From: a virus
Strand: one strand, 5' to 3'
DNA length: 33,320 bases
Virus record (IMG/VR): IMGVR_UViG_3300044612_000182
Location: 1 to 33,320 of that record
The stretch's first letter is position 1, and each line of letters begins with the position of its first letter. This document shows positions 15,230 to 23,773 of the stretch, piece by piece. Made by a program: the position numbers and the translations under genes. The notes beneath the pieces were generated by a model. It made no database searches. It was not told the DNA's origin and saw only the letters and a program-made list of their open reading frames with translations.

Positions 15230-15257
15230 AAAAAAAGGGGGGTTTATCACCCCCCTT
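15230..15257 (-). terminator. intrinsic terminator after the major capsid gene
   Basis: Read on the minus strand it is a perfect 9-bp stem (AAGGGGGGT and ACCCCCCTT) around a five-base loop, followed immediately by a run of T. It begins four bases past the capsid stop codon. It should cut most transcription after the capsid gene, giving high capsid and scaffold output relative to the HNH and downstream genes. The plus-strand reading lacks a T run, so it acts in one direction. Confidence 0.9.
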
Positions 15258-15260
15258 CTA

Positions 15261-16169
15261 TTACGCGCCCTGCGATGCGAACATGCCAAGTGGATCGCTG
15301 AATCCAAAGCTGTAACGCTCACGTGATTTGTATCTCACGTTCCCTGTATCAAAATCCCCGTCCATGGAATTGGACATCGGCGTACGAACAAAGTGCTTCA
15401 TGCCGTTTGGAACGTCAGTGGTCAGGAACCATGCGTTGTTATCGGTCAAGTAGTGGTTGATCGTATAGCCTTCTGGGATGGAACCGTTGTTAACGATCGC
15501 GTTCACGTCGTTGTCATTGGTGCCAGGACGCAGTTGCGTTTCCAGCAGTCGGGTTGCCACGAACTGCAATGCTGGAGGCACAACCAGTTTACGTGGGCGT
15601 GCGGCGATCAGCAGACCACGTTCGTCAGTCCAAGCTGCGATCTGGATAACTGCGTTTTCCAACGCGGTTTCCGAGAGGTCAACTTGAGTCGACGGAGTGT
15701 TGCTGTTGGTGCCACCGCTAACCAGCGGGTGTGCTGTGCTGAACAGAGCCACGCCGTCACCACCGGGGTAGTTAGACGAGAAGCCGTTGTTCAGTACTGC
15801 TGCTGCCTTAACCTGCTTGGTGTAAGCCATCGCACGAGCCAGGGCCTTGGTATAACGAGCCGACAGGCTGTCATACAGGTTATCTTCGATGGCCTCTTCG
15901 GTCAGCGAGAAACCCAGAGCGATGGTTTCGTGGTTGTATCGTGCGGTCCAAGCTTCCTGGCCGTTGTCGTACCGGATCGCAGAACCTTCGTTCTTGACCG
16001 GTGCAGCACTAAAGCCAGAGAGCTTGGTCTCTTCTTCGAAGGAACGCTCAGAGGTCTCAGTTTCGTAGATCTCTTTGTGTTCTTCACCATAACGAGCGTA
16101 CTCCATGCCGAACAAAGCGTTCAGGCCAGGCAGTAGCTCTTTCAATAATTGTGCGCGTGAAATAGCCAT
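15261..16169 (-). CDS. major capsid protein (HK97 fold)
   Basis: A 302-residue protein. Features typical of phage major capsid proteins of this group are an N-terminal ALFGMEYARY segment, the E-loop region with GQEAWTARYNHETIALGFSL and TEEAIEDNLYDSL, a long spine helix (ALARAMAYTKQVKAAAVLNN), FSTAHPLVSGGTNSN, RPRKLVVPPAL and a C-terminal beta stretch (VRYKSRERYSFGFSDP). It has the strongest Shine-Dalgarno of the region (AAGGAG, six-base spacing), and a terminator follows. Upstream neighbours are a probable decoration protein and a scaffold, as expected for a head operon. Confidence 0.9.
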   Translation of the reverse strand: MAISRAQLLKELLPGLNALFGMEYARYGEEHKEIYETETSERSFEEETKLSGFSAAPVKNEGSAIRYDNGQEAWTARYNHETIALGFSLTEEAIEDNLYDSLSARYTKALARAMAYTKQVKAAAVLNNGFSSNYPGGDGVALFSTAHPLVSGGTNSNTPSTQVDLSETALENAVIQIAAWTDERGLLIAARPRKLVVPPALQFVATRLLETQLRPGTNDNDVNAIVNNGSIPEGYTINHYLTDNNAWFLTTDVPNGMKHFVRTPMSNSMDGDFDTGNVRYKSRERYSFGFSDPLGMFASQGA

Positions 16170-16179
16170 GTCTTACTCC

Positions 16180-16845
16180 TTAAACGCCGGTCGGGTTCAG
16201 ATACGCATGACCGCCTGTAACCGTCGAGGTTACCGTGTTTGCGCCAGCCAAGTTAATGGACGCGGTGCTAACAATGTACGGTGCGTTAAATTTGCAAATG
16301 AACTCGCAGAAGCCGTTTGCGCTGTTCGACGTGTCAGGGACAATATCGACAACACGGATCGGCAGAGATGCAGTCGTGGCAAACGAGGTACCAAGAATTG
16401 CAACTTGCGAGTCGCCAGTGGTGTTAGAACCATTGTTCTGTACCAGTGCAGCGTTTAGGCCGATCTGTTCCGAGCTATAGAAAGCAACGGTAGTACCGGA
16501 CGAAACGGCAGCCACTTTGAACAGAACATCCGGGTCATCCACAATGTAAGCCTGGATGTCAGGAGCATTAGTACCGCCAGTGTAAGACTGGAAGTTCAGC
16601 TTCTGCTGGGTGGACGGGTTCGTGTAAGTGCAGCCAACAAAGATGCCAACCGGAGTCGCAGTCGTCGTACCAGTATCCTTGACGATAGTGCCGTCACTGT
16701 TTAGCTTGACCACATCACCATAGTAAATGCTGGTGTTGTAGGCAGCCGCGATACGGAACAGACGAGTCGAACCGGCGTACACCTGACCACCGATCAAATT
16801 GATCGGTTGAAGCCCATAAGGCTTCGATACAGTAGGATATGCCAT
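16180..16845 (-). CDS. head decoration/stabilisation-type protein
   Basis: A 221-residue beta-rich protein. It opens with KPYGLQPINLIGGQVYAGST, then IYYGDVVKLNSDGT, ATPVGIFVGCTYTNPSTQQK and a long Ser/Thr/Asn-rich C-terminal half. This family usually sits directly beside the major capsid gene in related phages and is annotated as a capsid or decoration protein. GGAG lies six bases before the ATG. Its function is inferred from position and composition; a minor capsid protein is the alternative. Confidence 0.7.
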   Translation of the reverse strand: MAYPTVSKPYGLQPINLIGGQVYAGSTRLFRIAAAYNTSIYYGDVVKLNSDGTIVKDTGTTTATPVGIFVGCTYTNPSTQQKLNFQSYTGGTNAPDIQAYIVDDPDVLFKVAAVSSGTTVAFYSSEQIGLNAALVQNNGSNTTGDSQVAILGTSFATTASLPIRVVDIVPDTSNSANGFCEFICKFNAPYIVSTASINLAGANTVTSTVTGGHAYLNPTGV

Positions 16846-16862
16846 CGTTTACTCCAAAAAGT

Positions 16863-17312
16863 TTAAGTACCGCCACCTCTCGAAGTCGATGAATTCGACT
16901 CCTTGAAGAGCGGCATACGTGGGTCATTTTGCCGCATAAGGTTGTTGTCCACCGCCTTGATTTGCTGTTCCGACTGTTGCAGGTAATGGTGATTACGCTG
17001 CTCGGCTAACTCCTCTGGCGTCTTGCACAACAACACATCGCCAATTTGAACGCAGTCTTTCCATCTGCCTTCGCCATTGACTAGCAGTTGATACTGCGGT
17101 TGCTCCTCGACCTTGACCGGCTCCCAACCTTCCTTCAACTTCATGGAAATGTTACGAGCGTCAGTTTGCCCCTGAAGCAATACGCGAATCCAACGATACT
17201 TGTACCCTGGCTGCTTATCTGGTTCTGGCAGAAGCTCCGGTGGCATCCACTGCTTGGGACGCTCCGCTTGAGTACGAGTTTCGATATTACGTGGTGTACG
17301 GTTCTCAGCCAT
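16863..17312 (-). CDS. conserved head-region protein
   Basis: A 149-residue, mostly helical and charged protein with a central WIRVLLQGQTD followed by N-x-S-M-K-L-K-EGWEPVKVEEQPQYQLL and the tail LMRQNDPRMPLFKESNSS. I recall the 'D..N...kl.EGWEPV' motif from unassigned proteins located between scaffold and capsid genes. Its ATG follows the scaffold's TAA with no spacing, and GGAGG at the scaffold's end serves as its Shine-Dalgarno. It is possibly a head-assembly partner. No enzyme motif. Confidence 0.7.
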   Translation of the reverse strand: MAENRTPRNIETRTQAERPKQWMPPELLPEPDKQPGYKYRWIRVLLQGQTDARNISMKLKEGWEPVKVEEQPQYQLLVNGEGRWKDCVQIGDVLLCKTPEELAEQRNHHYLQQSEQQIKAVDNNLMRQNDPRMPLFKESNSSTSRGGGT

Positions 17313-18251
17313 TTATCTACCCTCCAGTTTCATCATTTCCTTGACGTACATATCCAGTGGAACGCCCAATTTCTTGGCCGCGTTTACCGCCGACTGCGAA
17401 ACTTTGACTTTTTTGGAGCCAGTAGTACGCGTCGCTGGAGCTACGACAGGAGCGGGTTTTTCACGCTGGGGTTTTGGTTCCGGCGCTTCGGCTTCTTCCC
17501 GTTCTTCAAAATGCTCTGGGAATCGACGACGCATAGTGTCGTCAACCTTCTTCCAGTATTCGTCCGTGGACGGATATGACGCCCCGTACTGTGAGACTAG
17601 CTTCTGATGCAAGCCCAGAGCTAAGCTAGTCATTTCCTCGTCCTTACCGAACCATTCGTTGCGCTCTTGCCACGCAACTGCCCTGTGGTCAGGACGAGGC
17701 ACTGGATTTGGTTGCGTTTGTACCTCAGTTTCAGGATCTTGTCTAGACGGAACAAAATCGTTAACTCGCTGCAACCTAAACTGCGCGGTGTTCAGCCGTG
17801 CTTGGGCTTCGACCAGTTGGTCTCCATCACCAAGATCGTACGCTTCTTTGTACGCTTTCTTGGCCGCATCAAACTCTAGCTCCGCAGCATTCTTGGCTGT
17901 CTCGACGTAGACCTGTTCGCCTTGGGTCAGTCGACCTTTCAGCGTTTGATTCTCCGCCATCAGCCGCTTGGCATACTCCAATGCCTCCTGCTGCTCACGT
18001 AATGCCGCCTCCTTCTCGCGGCGCTCGTCGTGCCAGACCTTCTTCATCTGCTTCAGACGAAGCTTGACGTTCTCCGAATAATCCTCAAGCTCATCGTTCT
18101 CTAATTCCTCGACAACCTCCTTGGGCATAGGCTCGCGGCCTCTGTCCTGCGGCGGTGTGTCATCTTCAATTTCGAACTCAAATTCCTCGGAAGTGGAATC
18201 GTTGCCACCCTCATCAGGAAACTTGTATTCATCTTGCTGCATAGTTGCCAT
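17313..18251 (-). CDS. scaffolding protein
   Basis: A 312-residue protein with the anatomy of a capsid scaffold. It has an acidic N-terminus (FEFEIEDDTPPQDRG), a long coiled coil at about 45-165 (KLRLKQMKKVWHDERREKEA, AALREQQEALEYAKRLMAEN), a linker rich in Pro/Gln, a WFGKDEEMTSLALGLHQKL helix, and a basic C-terminal helix (KKVKVSQSAVNAAKKLGVPL) that would bind the capsid protein. AAGGAG precedes the ATG. Position upstream of the capsid gene fits. Confidence 0.8.
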   Translation of the reverse strand: MATMQQDEYKFPDEGGNDSTSEEFEFEIEDDTPPQDRGREPMPKEVVEELENDELEDYSENVKLRLKQMKKVWHDERREKEAALREQQEALEYAKRLMAENQTLKGRLTQGEQVYVETAKNAAELEFDAAKKAYKEAYDLGDGDQLVEAQARLNTAQFRLQRVNDFVPSRQDPETEVQTQPNPVPRPDHRAVAWQERNEWFGKDEEMTSLALGLHQKLVSQYGASYPSTDEYWKKVDDTMRRRFPEHFEEREEAEAPEPKPQREKPAPVVAPATRTTGSKKVKVSQSAVNAAKKLGVPLDMYVKEMMKLEGR

Positions 18252-18265
18252 GTGTTTCTCCTTTG

Positions 18266-18667
18266 TTAAACCCGGCTAATGCCGCGTGGGTCTTGGACCA
18301 CGGCCTCTACCACGTCATCATTCAAAAGTCTGAACTCTTGACCGTGAATCTTGAGGCGGGTGCCGGTGTTCGGACGGGCGAGAATGAAATCCCCTTCCTT
18401 GCACCATGGGCCGTTGGGGAACCGCTTTTCATCTTTGTAGCAGTCTGGTCCCATCTTGATTACAAAGAACACGGTTGCCAGCACCTGCTCAAAGTGGATG
18501 GTTGAATCCGCCTTGACTAAGCCGCTGTCAAACTTTTCCTCGGCAGGCGGAAGCGCTACTAGGATGTGATACCCAGTCGGCTCCGGCAGTTGCTTTGCTT
18601 TCTCCTCGGCTGTTTCTGGCAGCGTCGAAGTCTCGCCATCTTGACTGGCGATTAAAAGTTCACTCAT
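18266..18667 (-). CDS. GroES-like co-chaperonin
   Basis: A 133-residue protein. After an acidic N-terminal extension, residues from about 28 follow GroES: GYHILVALPPAEEKFDSGLV covers the first strand and the mobile loop (hydrophobic GLV tip). FEQVLATVFFVIKMGPDCY corresponds to GroES 'RGEVLAVG', CKEGDFILARPNTGTRLKIH to 'VGDIVIF', and DDVVEAVV to the end. The start at 18667 has GGAG seven bases upstream; a TTG 30 bases earlier is rejected. It probably cooperates with host GroEL to fold the capsid protein, as T4 gp31 does. It overlaps the upstream gene by eight bases. Confidence 0.8.
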   Translation of the reverse strand: MSELLIASQDGETSTLPETAEEKAKQLPEPTGYHILVALPPAEEKFDSGLVKADSTIHFEQVLATVFFVIKMGPDCYKDEKRFPNGPWCKEGDFILARPNTGTRLKIHGQEFRLLNDDVVEAVVQDPRGISRV

Positions 18668-18851
18668 CTGAAAACTCCATTTTCTTTGCGAGGTCAAGGA
18701 TGTAGCCCTCTGCTAGGGATAAGCCTCGAATCTCCCCGCAAAGTTTTTGATAGTCAGCGAAGTCTTTGGCCGCGTTGTTAGCCACTGCTTCAACTATCTG
18801 ATCACGCTTGTCACGTACCTGTTTGATCAGCACCTCAAGCGCTTTATCCAT
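18660..18851 (-). CDS. small helical protein between portal and GroES-like genes
   Basis: A 63-residue all-helical protein (MDKALEVLIKQVRDKRDQIV, AAKDFADYQKLCGEIRGLSL, AEGYILDLAKKMEFSDE), probably a coiled-coil hairpin. Short proteins of this pattern sit directly after the portal gene in related phages and have no assigned role. Only three bases separate it from the portal stop, and its stop overlaps the co-chaperonin start, so expression is tied to both. A portal-assembly or packaging accessory is possible. Confidence 0.75.
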   Translation of the reverse strand: MDKALEVLIKQVRDKRDQIVEAVANNAAKDFADYQKLCGEIRGLSLAEGYILDLAKKMEFSDE

Positions 18852-18854
18852 AAA

Positions 18855-21317
18855 TTACCCTTTCGGTTTTGATGGTGTAGGGCGGAGCATCTCTGCGCGA
18901 TCCTTGGCAATTCGCGAGCCAATTTCCACGCCTTTGACTTCCATCTCCGCTTCCAGTCTGGCCTTCTCTGCCGCTGTTTTGACACCGGCTTGAACACCTG
19001 CGATACGCTCTTGCGCCTCGATCCGAGCCTTCTCGATCTCCATTTGATCTGCTTTTGCCGCAGCATCCATGAATACCTTCTGCTTCTTGATCTCGACTTC
19101 TGCCGCCTTGAGCTGCAACTCCTGTTGTTGCATTTGCACCAGCGGGTCTTGAGCCGCTTGCTGCGCCTGCTGTTGAGCCATCTCTGCCTGATCTTTCTGC
19201 AACAGCTTGGCTGCCGCTGCTGCCATCATGCGAGAAACTTCGACTTCCACTTCTTCCGGCAACTGCTTGTCCATGTCCGGCAGCGGTACGCCCAACTGCT
19301 TTTCAATCTCAATCCGGTACTGGAAGGCCACATGCTCGTTGATATGCGCCATCGCAGCCGCCATGATCATCTGCGCTTTCGGGTTTTGACCGACAAGCTG
19401 CGCAACTTTTGGATCCTGCATGGCCGCCTGATGCACGGCGATATGGGCTTCGTGATCCTGATAGATAAACGCCTTGACCGGCTTGCCGTTCAGCACGTTC
19501 ATGTTCTCTGTCACCGGATCTTTTGGCTTCTGATCCTCGGCGCTTGGCACCAGCTTGCCGACATTCTTAATACCCAGAACTTCCAGCATCTGCCGGTTTA
19601 GCTCCACCATGTCGTAAATCTGTGGGTTGGCCTGCGCCATCTGCATCACAGCCTGGTACTGCACAACCTTCTGTGCCATCGTGGCCGAGTTAGGATCGGA
19701 CACCGGGATCACATCCACGTCGTCGTAGTCCGACTTCTTGGCACGCGGCGTACCTTCCACCGGCTGATAGTCGTACTCGTCCGGCGTGTAGTCGCGGATG
19801 ATGTCCTTCAGCAGCTTCAACTCCTGCTTCATCGCGTAGTGGATACGCGCTTGCACTGCCGACATCACCTTAAGCGTGCGCTCCAGAATAGCCAGCGTCG
19901 TGCCGACCGGAGAGTTGGCCGACATGTCGGCGATCTTGAGGTCTGCCGCCGCAGCAAATCGGCGACCTTCCTCAACGATCTGATTCATCAAGCCTAGAAG
20001 AACTTGGCTCGGCTCTTTGTACGGAAGCGGAAGAATGTTGTCGCGGATCGTTCCGGCGGCAACGTCCACATCTCGGAACTCGCCGGGTGCAATTGGAGTG
20101 TCATCTCCTTTGACCCGCATACCTTTGGTTTTAAGACCTCCCGGCAGATTCGATAAAGTCCCAGCATCAACAAGCTGACGAATAATAGAAGTACCAGACT
20201 TAGCGAAAGCACCGATAAGATGAATAAGACCGAAGGCATAGAATCCAAAGCCGGGGATATATGGGTAGTGAACAAAATGGTTCCTCTTTTGATACGTGTC
20301 GTCGTCTGGTCGCCAGTTGCGCCTAATAGATAAAACCTCTTGGGAAGTTTTTTCGATAGTTACAATGTATGGCAGTCCGATCCCTGTCTTCTCGCCGTCC
20401 TCGTCCTCATCCTCGTACCCCGGCAGATCCAGATACACCTGCATTTCAAGAATCTTGTACCGATCATCCGTGGTAGCGCGGAAGCCCATCTTCTCCGCAA
20501 TCTCTTTCTCAATATCATCCAGCGCATTCTCTGGCTCGGGCAGGTCAATATCAAGATAGAAGCCAGCCACCATCAGCCGACGCAGATCATTCTTGGTCTT
20601 ACGCATGACATGCGTCACACGTGGGGATGACTCCAGATTGCTTGCGCCGTAGGGAACAACCACGTCTTCAGCCGGTACGAATACCGATACCTGCCGAGCA
20701 AGCGACGGATCGAAGTACACCTTCTTAAACGCATTACCTGCTAGACCCAAGCCCCACAACATGCGCTCATGTTCAGGCCGGTACTCGGTCATGACTTCCG
20801 TCAACTGGTAGTTCATATCGTCCCGAACGCGCTCCGCAGAGTCCCGCTTCTCCGGCGTTTCTTTGCCGATGATCTTGGTCTTGACAGGGCCGCTGGCCGG
20901 AAACGTTTCCATGATCGTCTCGGCTTGGAACTTCACCAGCGCTTCTGACAGCAGGGGGTGGTACACACCGCAGGCACCTTCCCACGGTTCTGACCGCTCT
21001 TCGATCTTCATGCCGAGCAGCTCGAGGCCGTCGACATACGTCTTCATCCAGTCTTTTCTGGCGTCGATGTCATCCTGAAAGTCGCCTAGCAGATCACCGG
21101 CCAGACTTTGCAGTTCCGAATCCGACATCTCTTCAGCCAAGTTAGCGCTGAACTCGTCATCCATCTTGCCCGGTTCAATCTCAATCTCCAGACCACCGAT
21201 CCCGATAGATACGGACTCTGGATCCTCGATCTCAATTTCAATTGGCTCGGCATCCAGCACCTCTTCGTCCATGCCAGCAGGCAACTGATACAGCGCCTTA
21301 TCAATATTTGTAGCCAT
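18855..21317 (-). CDS. portal protein (large, P22/SU10-like class)
   Basis: An 820-residue protein. The ATG at 21317 has GAGG seven bases upstream; a longer frame from 21344 lacks such a site. It begins with an acidic N-terminus (EEVLDAEPIEIEIEDPESVS), then WMKTYVDGLELLGMKIEERS and EPWEGACGVYHPLLSEALVK, the typical wing/entry region. Later come GASNLESSPRVTHVM, the stem/crown region (AADLKIADMSANSPVGTTLA), EYDYQPVEGTPRAKKSDYDD, and a long Gln/Ala coiled-coil C-terminus (about 660-800) that would form the barrel inside the head. It follows the terminase and cupin genes as expected. Confidence 0.85.
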   Translation of the reverse strand: MATNIDKALYQLPAGMDEEVLDAEPIEIEIEDPESVSIGIGGLEIEIEPGKMDDEFSANLAEEMSDSELQSLAGDLLGDFQDDIDARKDWMKTYVDGLELLGMKIEERSEPWEGACGVYHPLLSEALVKFQAETIMETFPASGPVKTKIIGKETPEKRDSAERVRDDMNYQLTEVMTEYRPEHERMLWGLGLAGNAFKKVYFDPSLARQVSVFVPAEDVVVPYGASNLESSPRVTHVMRKTKNDLRRLMVAGFYLDIDLPEPENALDDIEKEIAEKMGFRATTDDRYKILEMQVYLDLPGYEDEDEDGEKTGIGLPYIVTIEKTSQEVLSIRRNWRPDDDTYQKRNHFVHYPYIPGFGFYAFGLIHLIGAFAKSGTSIIRQLVDAGTLSNLPGGLKTKGMRVKGDDTPIAPGEFRDVDVAAGTIRDNILPLPYKEPSQVLLGLMNQIVEEGRRFAAAADLKIADMSANSPVGTTLAILERTLKVMSAVQARIHYAMKQELKLLKDIIRDYTPDEYDYQPVEGTPRAKKSDYDDVDVIPVSDPNSATMAQKVVQYQAVMQMAQANPQIYDMVELNRQMLEVLGIKNVGKLVPSAEDQKPKDPVTENMNVLNGKPVKAFIYQDHEAHIAVHQAAMQDPKVAQLVGQNPKAQMIMAAAMAHINEHVAFQYRIEIEKQLGVPLPDMDKQLPEEVEVEVSRMMAAAAAKLLQKDQAEMAQQQAQQAAQDPLVQMQQQELQLKAAEVEIKKQKVFMDAAAKADQMEIEKARIEAQERIAGVQAGVKTAAEKARLEAEMEVKGVEIGSRIAKDRAEMLRPTPSKPKG

Positions 21318-21319
21318 GT

Positions 21320-21784
21320 TTATTCCTCTAGTCTGCCAAGACAATTGCCTTGTGTAACACCGTTAACGTCCAGCCAATCTCGACCTACGCAAGTTGGTGG
21401 CGTGTCATTAAGCCATTTTTGAATAGATAGGAACGAACCGCCCAAAGGTCCGGTCGTGCCTTCATGCCAATAGCTTGGAAATATTCGAACTGGCGTTCTG
21501 TTTTCGCCTGCATCTCGATGCGAGTACACAACCCCGTTGATTACAAAATCCAAATCCCCAGACAGCAACAATTCATAGCTGTCGACGTTTGGATGTATGT
21601 GGGATGGCGCTTCCGAGTCCGGCTGCGCTGTAAACATTTGCACCTGATAGCAACCATCTCGGAAAAGGCACACGCCGGTCATGTTTCCGTACACGGTGAT
21701 TGCATCTGGCGGCGGACGAAGCGAACGGGATCCCAACCACCAGGAAGCAAATGCCGTCAGATCGTCAAATTTTTCAGTCAGCAT
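21320..21784 (-). CDS. small cupin protein
   Basis: A 154-residue protein with a single cupin fold. Metal ligands are visible as H62-x-H64 and E71 (SHIHPNVDSYELLLSGDLDF) with a distal H107 (FPSYWHEGT). A conserved W-rich N-terminus (FASWWLGSRSLRPPP) precedes it. Cupins bind metals or small molecules and may be enzymes or regulators; the substrate is unknown. It lies between the large terminase and portal genes, five bases after the terminase stop and with no obvious Shine-Dalgarno, so translation probably depends on coupling. Confidence 0.75.
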   Translation of the reverse strand: MLTEKFDDLTAFASWWLGSRSLRPPPDAITVYGNMTGVCLFRDGCYQVQMFTAQPDSEAPSHIHPNVDSYELLLSGDLDFVINGVVYSHRDAGENRTPVRIFPSYWHEGTTGPLGGSFLSIQKWLNDTPPTCVGRDWLDVNGVTQGNCLGRLEE

Positions 21785-21789
21785 AATAA

Positions 21790-23265
21790 TTAATAGTAAA
21801 CCCGCTTGCGCTGCAAGCCCATAGGCTCATCTTCCTCGTCTGAACCCAGACGCAGGAAGCCGCCCTGTCGAAATCTCATCAATGCCTGTACCCCGGAATC
21901 CACTAAGTCATCGTGTTCGGCGTTCGGGAACCTCGCAAACTCCTCGATCACCTCCGACGCCCACCGGGTATCTGGTGCCCACACTTTACCGGAAGAAAAT
22001 AGGTCTGTAACGCTGTTCAAACGCACGAACTTATCGTTGCCACGGGTCGGTGTGAAGTCAGAAACCATCACACCCATCCGTCTTAGCTCAAATATCAGGG
22101 GTGCCCCCGCCGCTTTTGCTTCAATAATGCAGGAATCCGGCTGCCATTCGTCATACAGCTCCTTTGCCTTCTGCTTTAGGTCAGGAAACTCCACTTTTCC
22201 CTTCCAAGCGTCCAGCAAAATGATGTTTACATCGTTCTCGTCCTCATCCCGGTGAAACACACCCCACGTCGTACACGCAGAATAGTCACTCCGCTGGTTT
22301 TTTGTGTACGCAGTGTCCCAACTTTGGATGATGAACTCGCATGGCGGCGCTCTATCCCCCTCATACACCTGCCACCAGTCCCTTTTTACCAGCGCACCCT
22401 CTTCACCCGTGGGCTTTTGCTGGTACTGAGCGTTCCATTTGTAGACAGGAAGCTCTTCTTTCAGCGCCAACAGCTCATCTAGCGCCCAGAACTCAGGCCA
22501 GAGGCTATTTCCCGACGGCAAAATGGCCGGTAACTCAATCACTTCCCACTCTGTTGAGTCAGATTTCAGCACGCGGCCAGTCAAATCCTTATCCGACCAG
22601 CGCGTCATCACCACAATAATCGCCCCGCCCGGCTGTAAACGTTGCCGTGGACCTGACGTATACCACTCATACACAGAATCAAAGACCGTCGGGTCACCCT
22701 GCGCTAGCCTCGCCTCTTGTTCCGAGTGCGGGTCATCAATAATCAGTAGGTCTGCACCCTTACCGGTGACAGTACCGCCCACACCAATCGCAAAGTAATC
22801 CCCGCCGTGACTTGTCGCCCACCGGCCAGCCGCTTTCGAATCCACCCGCAGCCCGACATTCGGGAAGATTTTCCCGTACTGCTCGCTATCCACCAGGTTC
22901 CTAACCTTCCGACCAAACCCCACTGCCAGTTCAGCCGTGTTCGACGTCTGGATTACCTTCTTCTGTGGGTTCTTCCCCAAGAACCACGCAGGCAACAGAT
23001 AGGAAGCAAACTCACTTTTCGTATGTCGCGGCGGCATGTTGATGATCAGCCGCTTCAACTTCCCCTGCGCGATCTCCTCAAACTTCTTTGCCATCAACGC
23101 ATGATGTCGGCCATGTATAAACCCCGGCCACATCTCTTTCACAAAGGCCATGAACGACTGCTGCGCCTTCTCCCGCACGAGCGCGTCCCGATACTGCCCC
23201 ACCTGCTCCAGCAGTTTCTCCTGCTCCGCCGCAGGCAACTTGCCTATCAACTCACTCAAGTCCAC
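21790..23265 (-). CDS. terminase large subunit (TerL)
   Basis: A 491-residue packaging motor. The ATPase has a Walker A-like loop NMPPRHTKSE (77-85) and Walker B LLIIDD (173-178), with MTRWSDKDL further on as motif III. The C-terminal nuclease has three acidic sites: IQSWDTAYTKN, CIIEAKAAGAP and NAEHDDLVDSGVQAL. Length is typical. The start is GTG (23265); it lies within the end of the upstream 68-residue gene. It cuts and pumps the genome into the procapsid through the portal. Confidence 0.9.
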   Translation of the reverse strand: MDLSELIGKLPAAEQEKLLEQVGQYRDALVREKAQQSFMAFVKEMWPGFIHGRHHALMAKKFEEIAQGKLKRLIINMPPRHTKSEFASYLLPAWFLGKNPQKKVIQTSNTAELAVGFGRKVRNLVDSEQYGKIFPNVGLRVDSKAAGRWATSHGGDYFAIGVGGTVTGKGADLLIIDDPHSEQEARLAQGDPTVFDSVYEWYTSGPRQRLQPGGAIIVVMTRWSDKDLTGRVLKSDSTEWEVIELPAILPSGNSLWPEFWALDELLALKEELPVYKWNAQYQQKPTGEEGALVKRDWWQVYEGDRAPPCEFIIQSWDTAYTKNQRSDYSACTTWGVFHRDEDENDVNIILLDAWKGKVEFPDLKQKAKELYDEWQPDSCIIEAKAAGAPLIFELRRMGVMVSDFTPTRGNDKFVRLNSVTDLFSSGKVWAPDTRWASEVIEEFARFPNAEHDDLVDSGVQALMRFRQGGFLRLGSDEEDEPMGLQRKRVYY

Positions 23266-23462
23266 GGACAGTTCGCCTTCTCTCGCATCGCCACTATCGA
23301 CATCGCCTCCTGCCGCACAGGCTTATCCAACCGCTTCTGTATCTTCGCCAAAATAGGATAAATACTCACCGGCCGAAAATACTTCCGCCCAGACTTTTGC
23401 TCCTTATACACCTGGTAGAGCATCTGGAACGCCTCCAACAACAACTGCTCGTCTCTATTCAT
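23256..23462 (-). CDS. small helical protein upstream of TerL
   Basis: A 68-residue basic helical protein (DEQLLLEAFQMLYQVYKEQK, YPILAKIQKRLDKPVRQEAM). Its start overlaps the winged-helix gene's stop by four bases and its end overlaps the terminase start by ten, so it is firmly embedded in the packaging operon. No family recognised. It may be a terminase accessory or simply a conserved spacer gene. Confidence 0.6.
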   Translation of the reverse strand: MNRDEQLLLEAFQMLYQVYKEQKSGRKYFRPVSIYPILAKIQKRLDKPVRQEAMSIVAMREKANCPWT

Positions 23463-23761
23463 TCCAGATTCCTAAACTGTATATACACCGGCCGAACACT
23501 TCTCCCACTTCCCTTCAACCGCTTCACCACACCCAACTTCACCAGCCGCTCAATAATCTCACTCGTATTCCCCATCCCACCCTTTCCTCGTATCCGGCAT
23601 ATATCCCGGATCGACGGCCCAAACCCATACCTCCGCCACCACTCATCTATCACCAAAAACACTTCCTTCTGCACCGGCGTCATCCCTACCTCCATACACT
23701 CCTCATACGTCCTCTCCCGCCGACGCATTACCATTTCTCTATTTATCAAAACATCTGGCAT
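23459..23761 (-). CDS. LexA-type winged-helix DNA-binding protein
   Basis: A 100-residue protein whose core (about 28-92) matches the LexA N-terminal domain: M-T-P-V-Q-K-E-V-F-L-V-I-D-E, then GFGPSIRDICRIRGKGGMGN, TSEIIERLVKLGVVKRL and RSVRP. There is no C-terminal autoprotease domain, so it is a stand-alone DNA-binding module. A perfect 16-bp palindrome lies 13-28 bases upstream of its start and is a plausible autoregulatory operator. The start at 23761 lacks a strong Shine-Dalgarno; internal ATGs at codons 10 and 12 are alternatives. Confidence 0.8.
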   Translation of the reverse strand: MPDVLINREMVMRRRERTYEECMEVGMTPVQKEVFLVIDEWWRRYGFGPSIRDICRIRGKGGMGNTSEIIERLVKLGVVKRLKGSGRSVRPVYIQFRNLE

Positions 23762-23773
23762 AAAACTTGCTGT

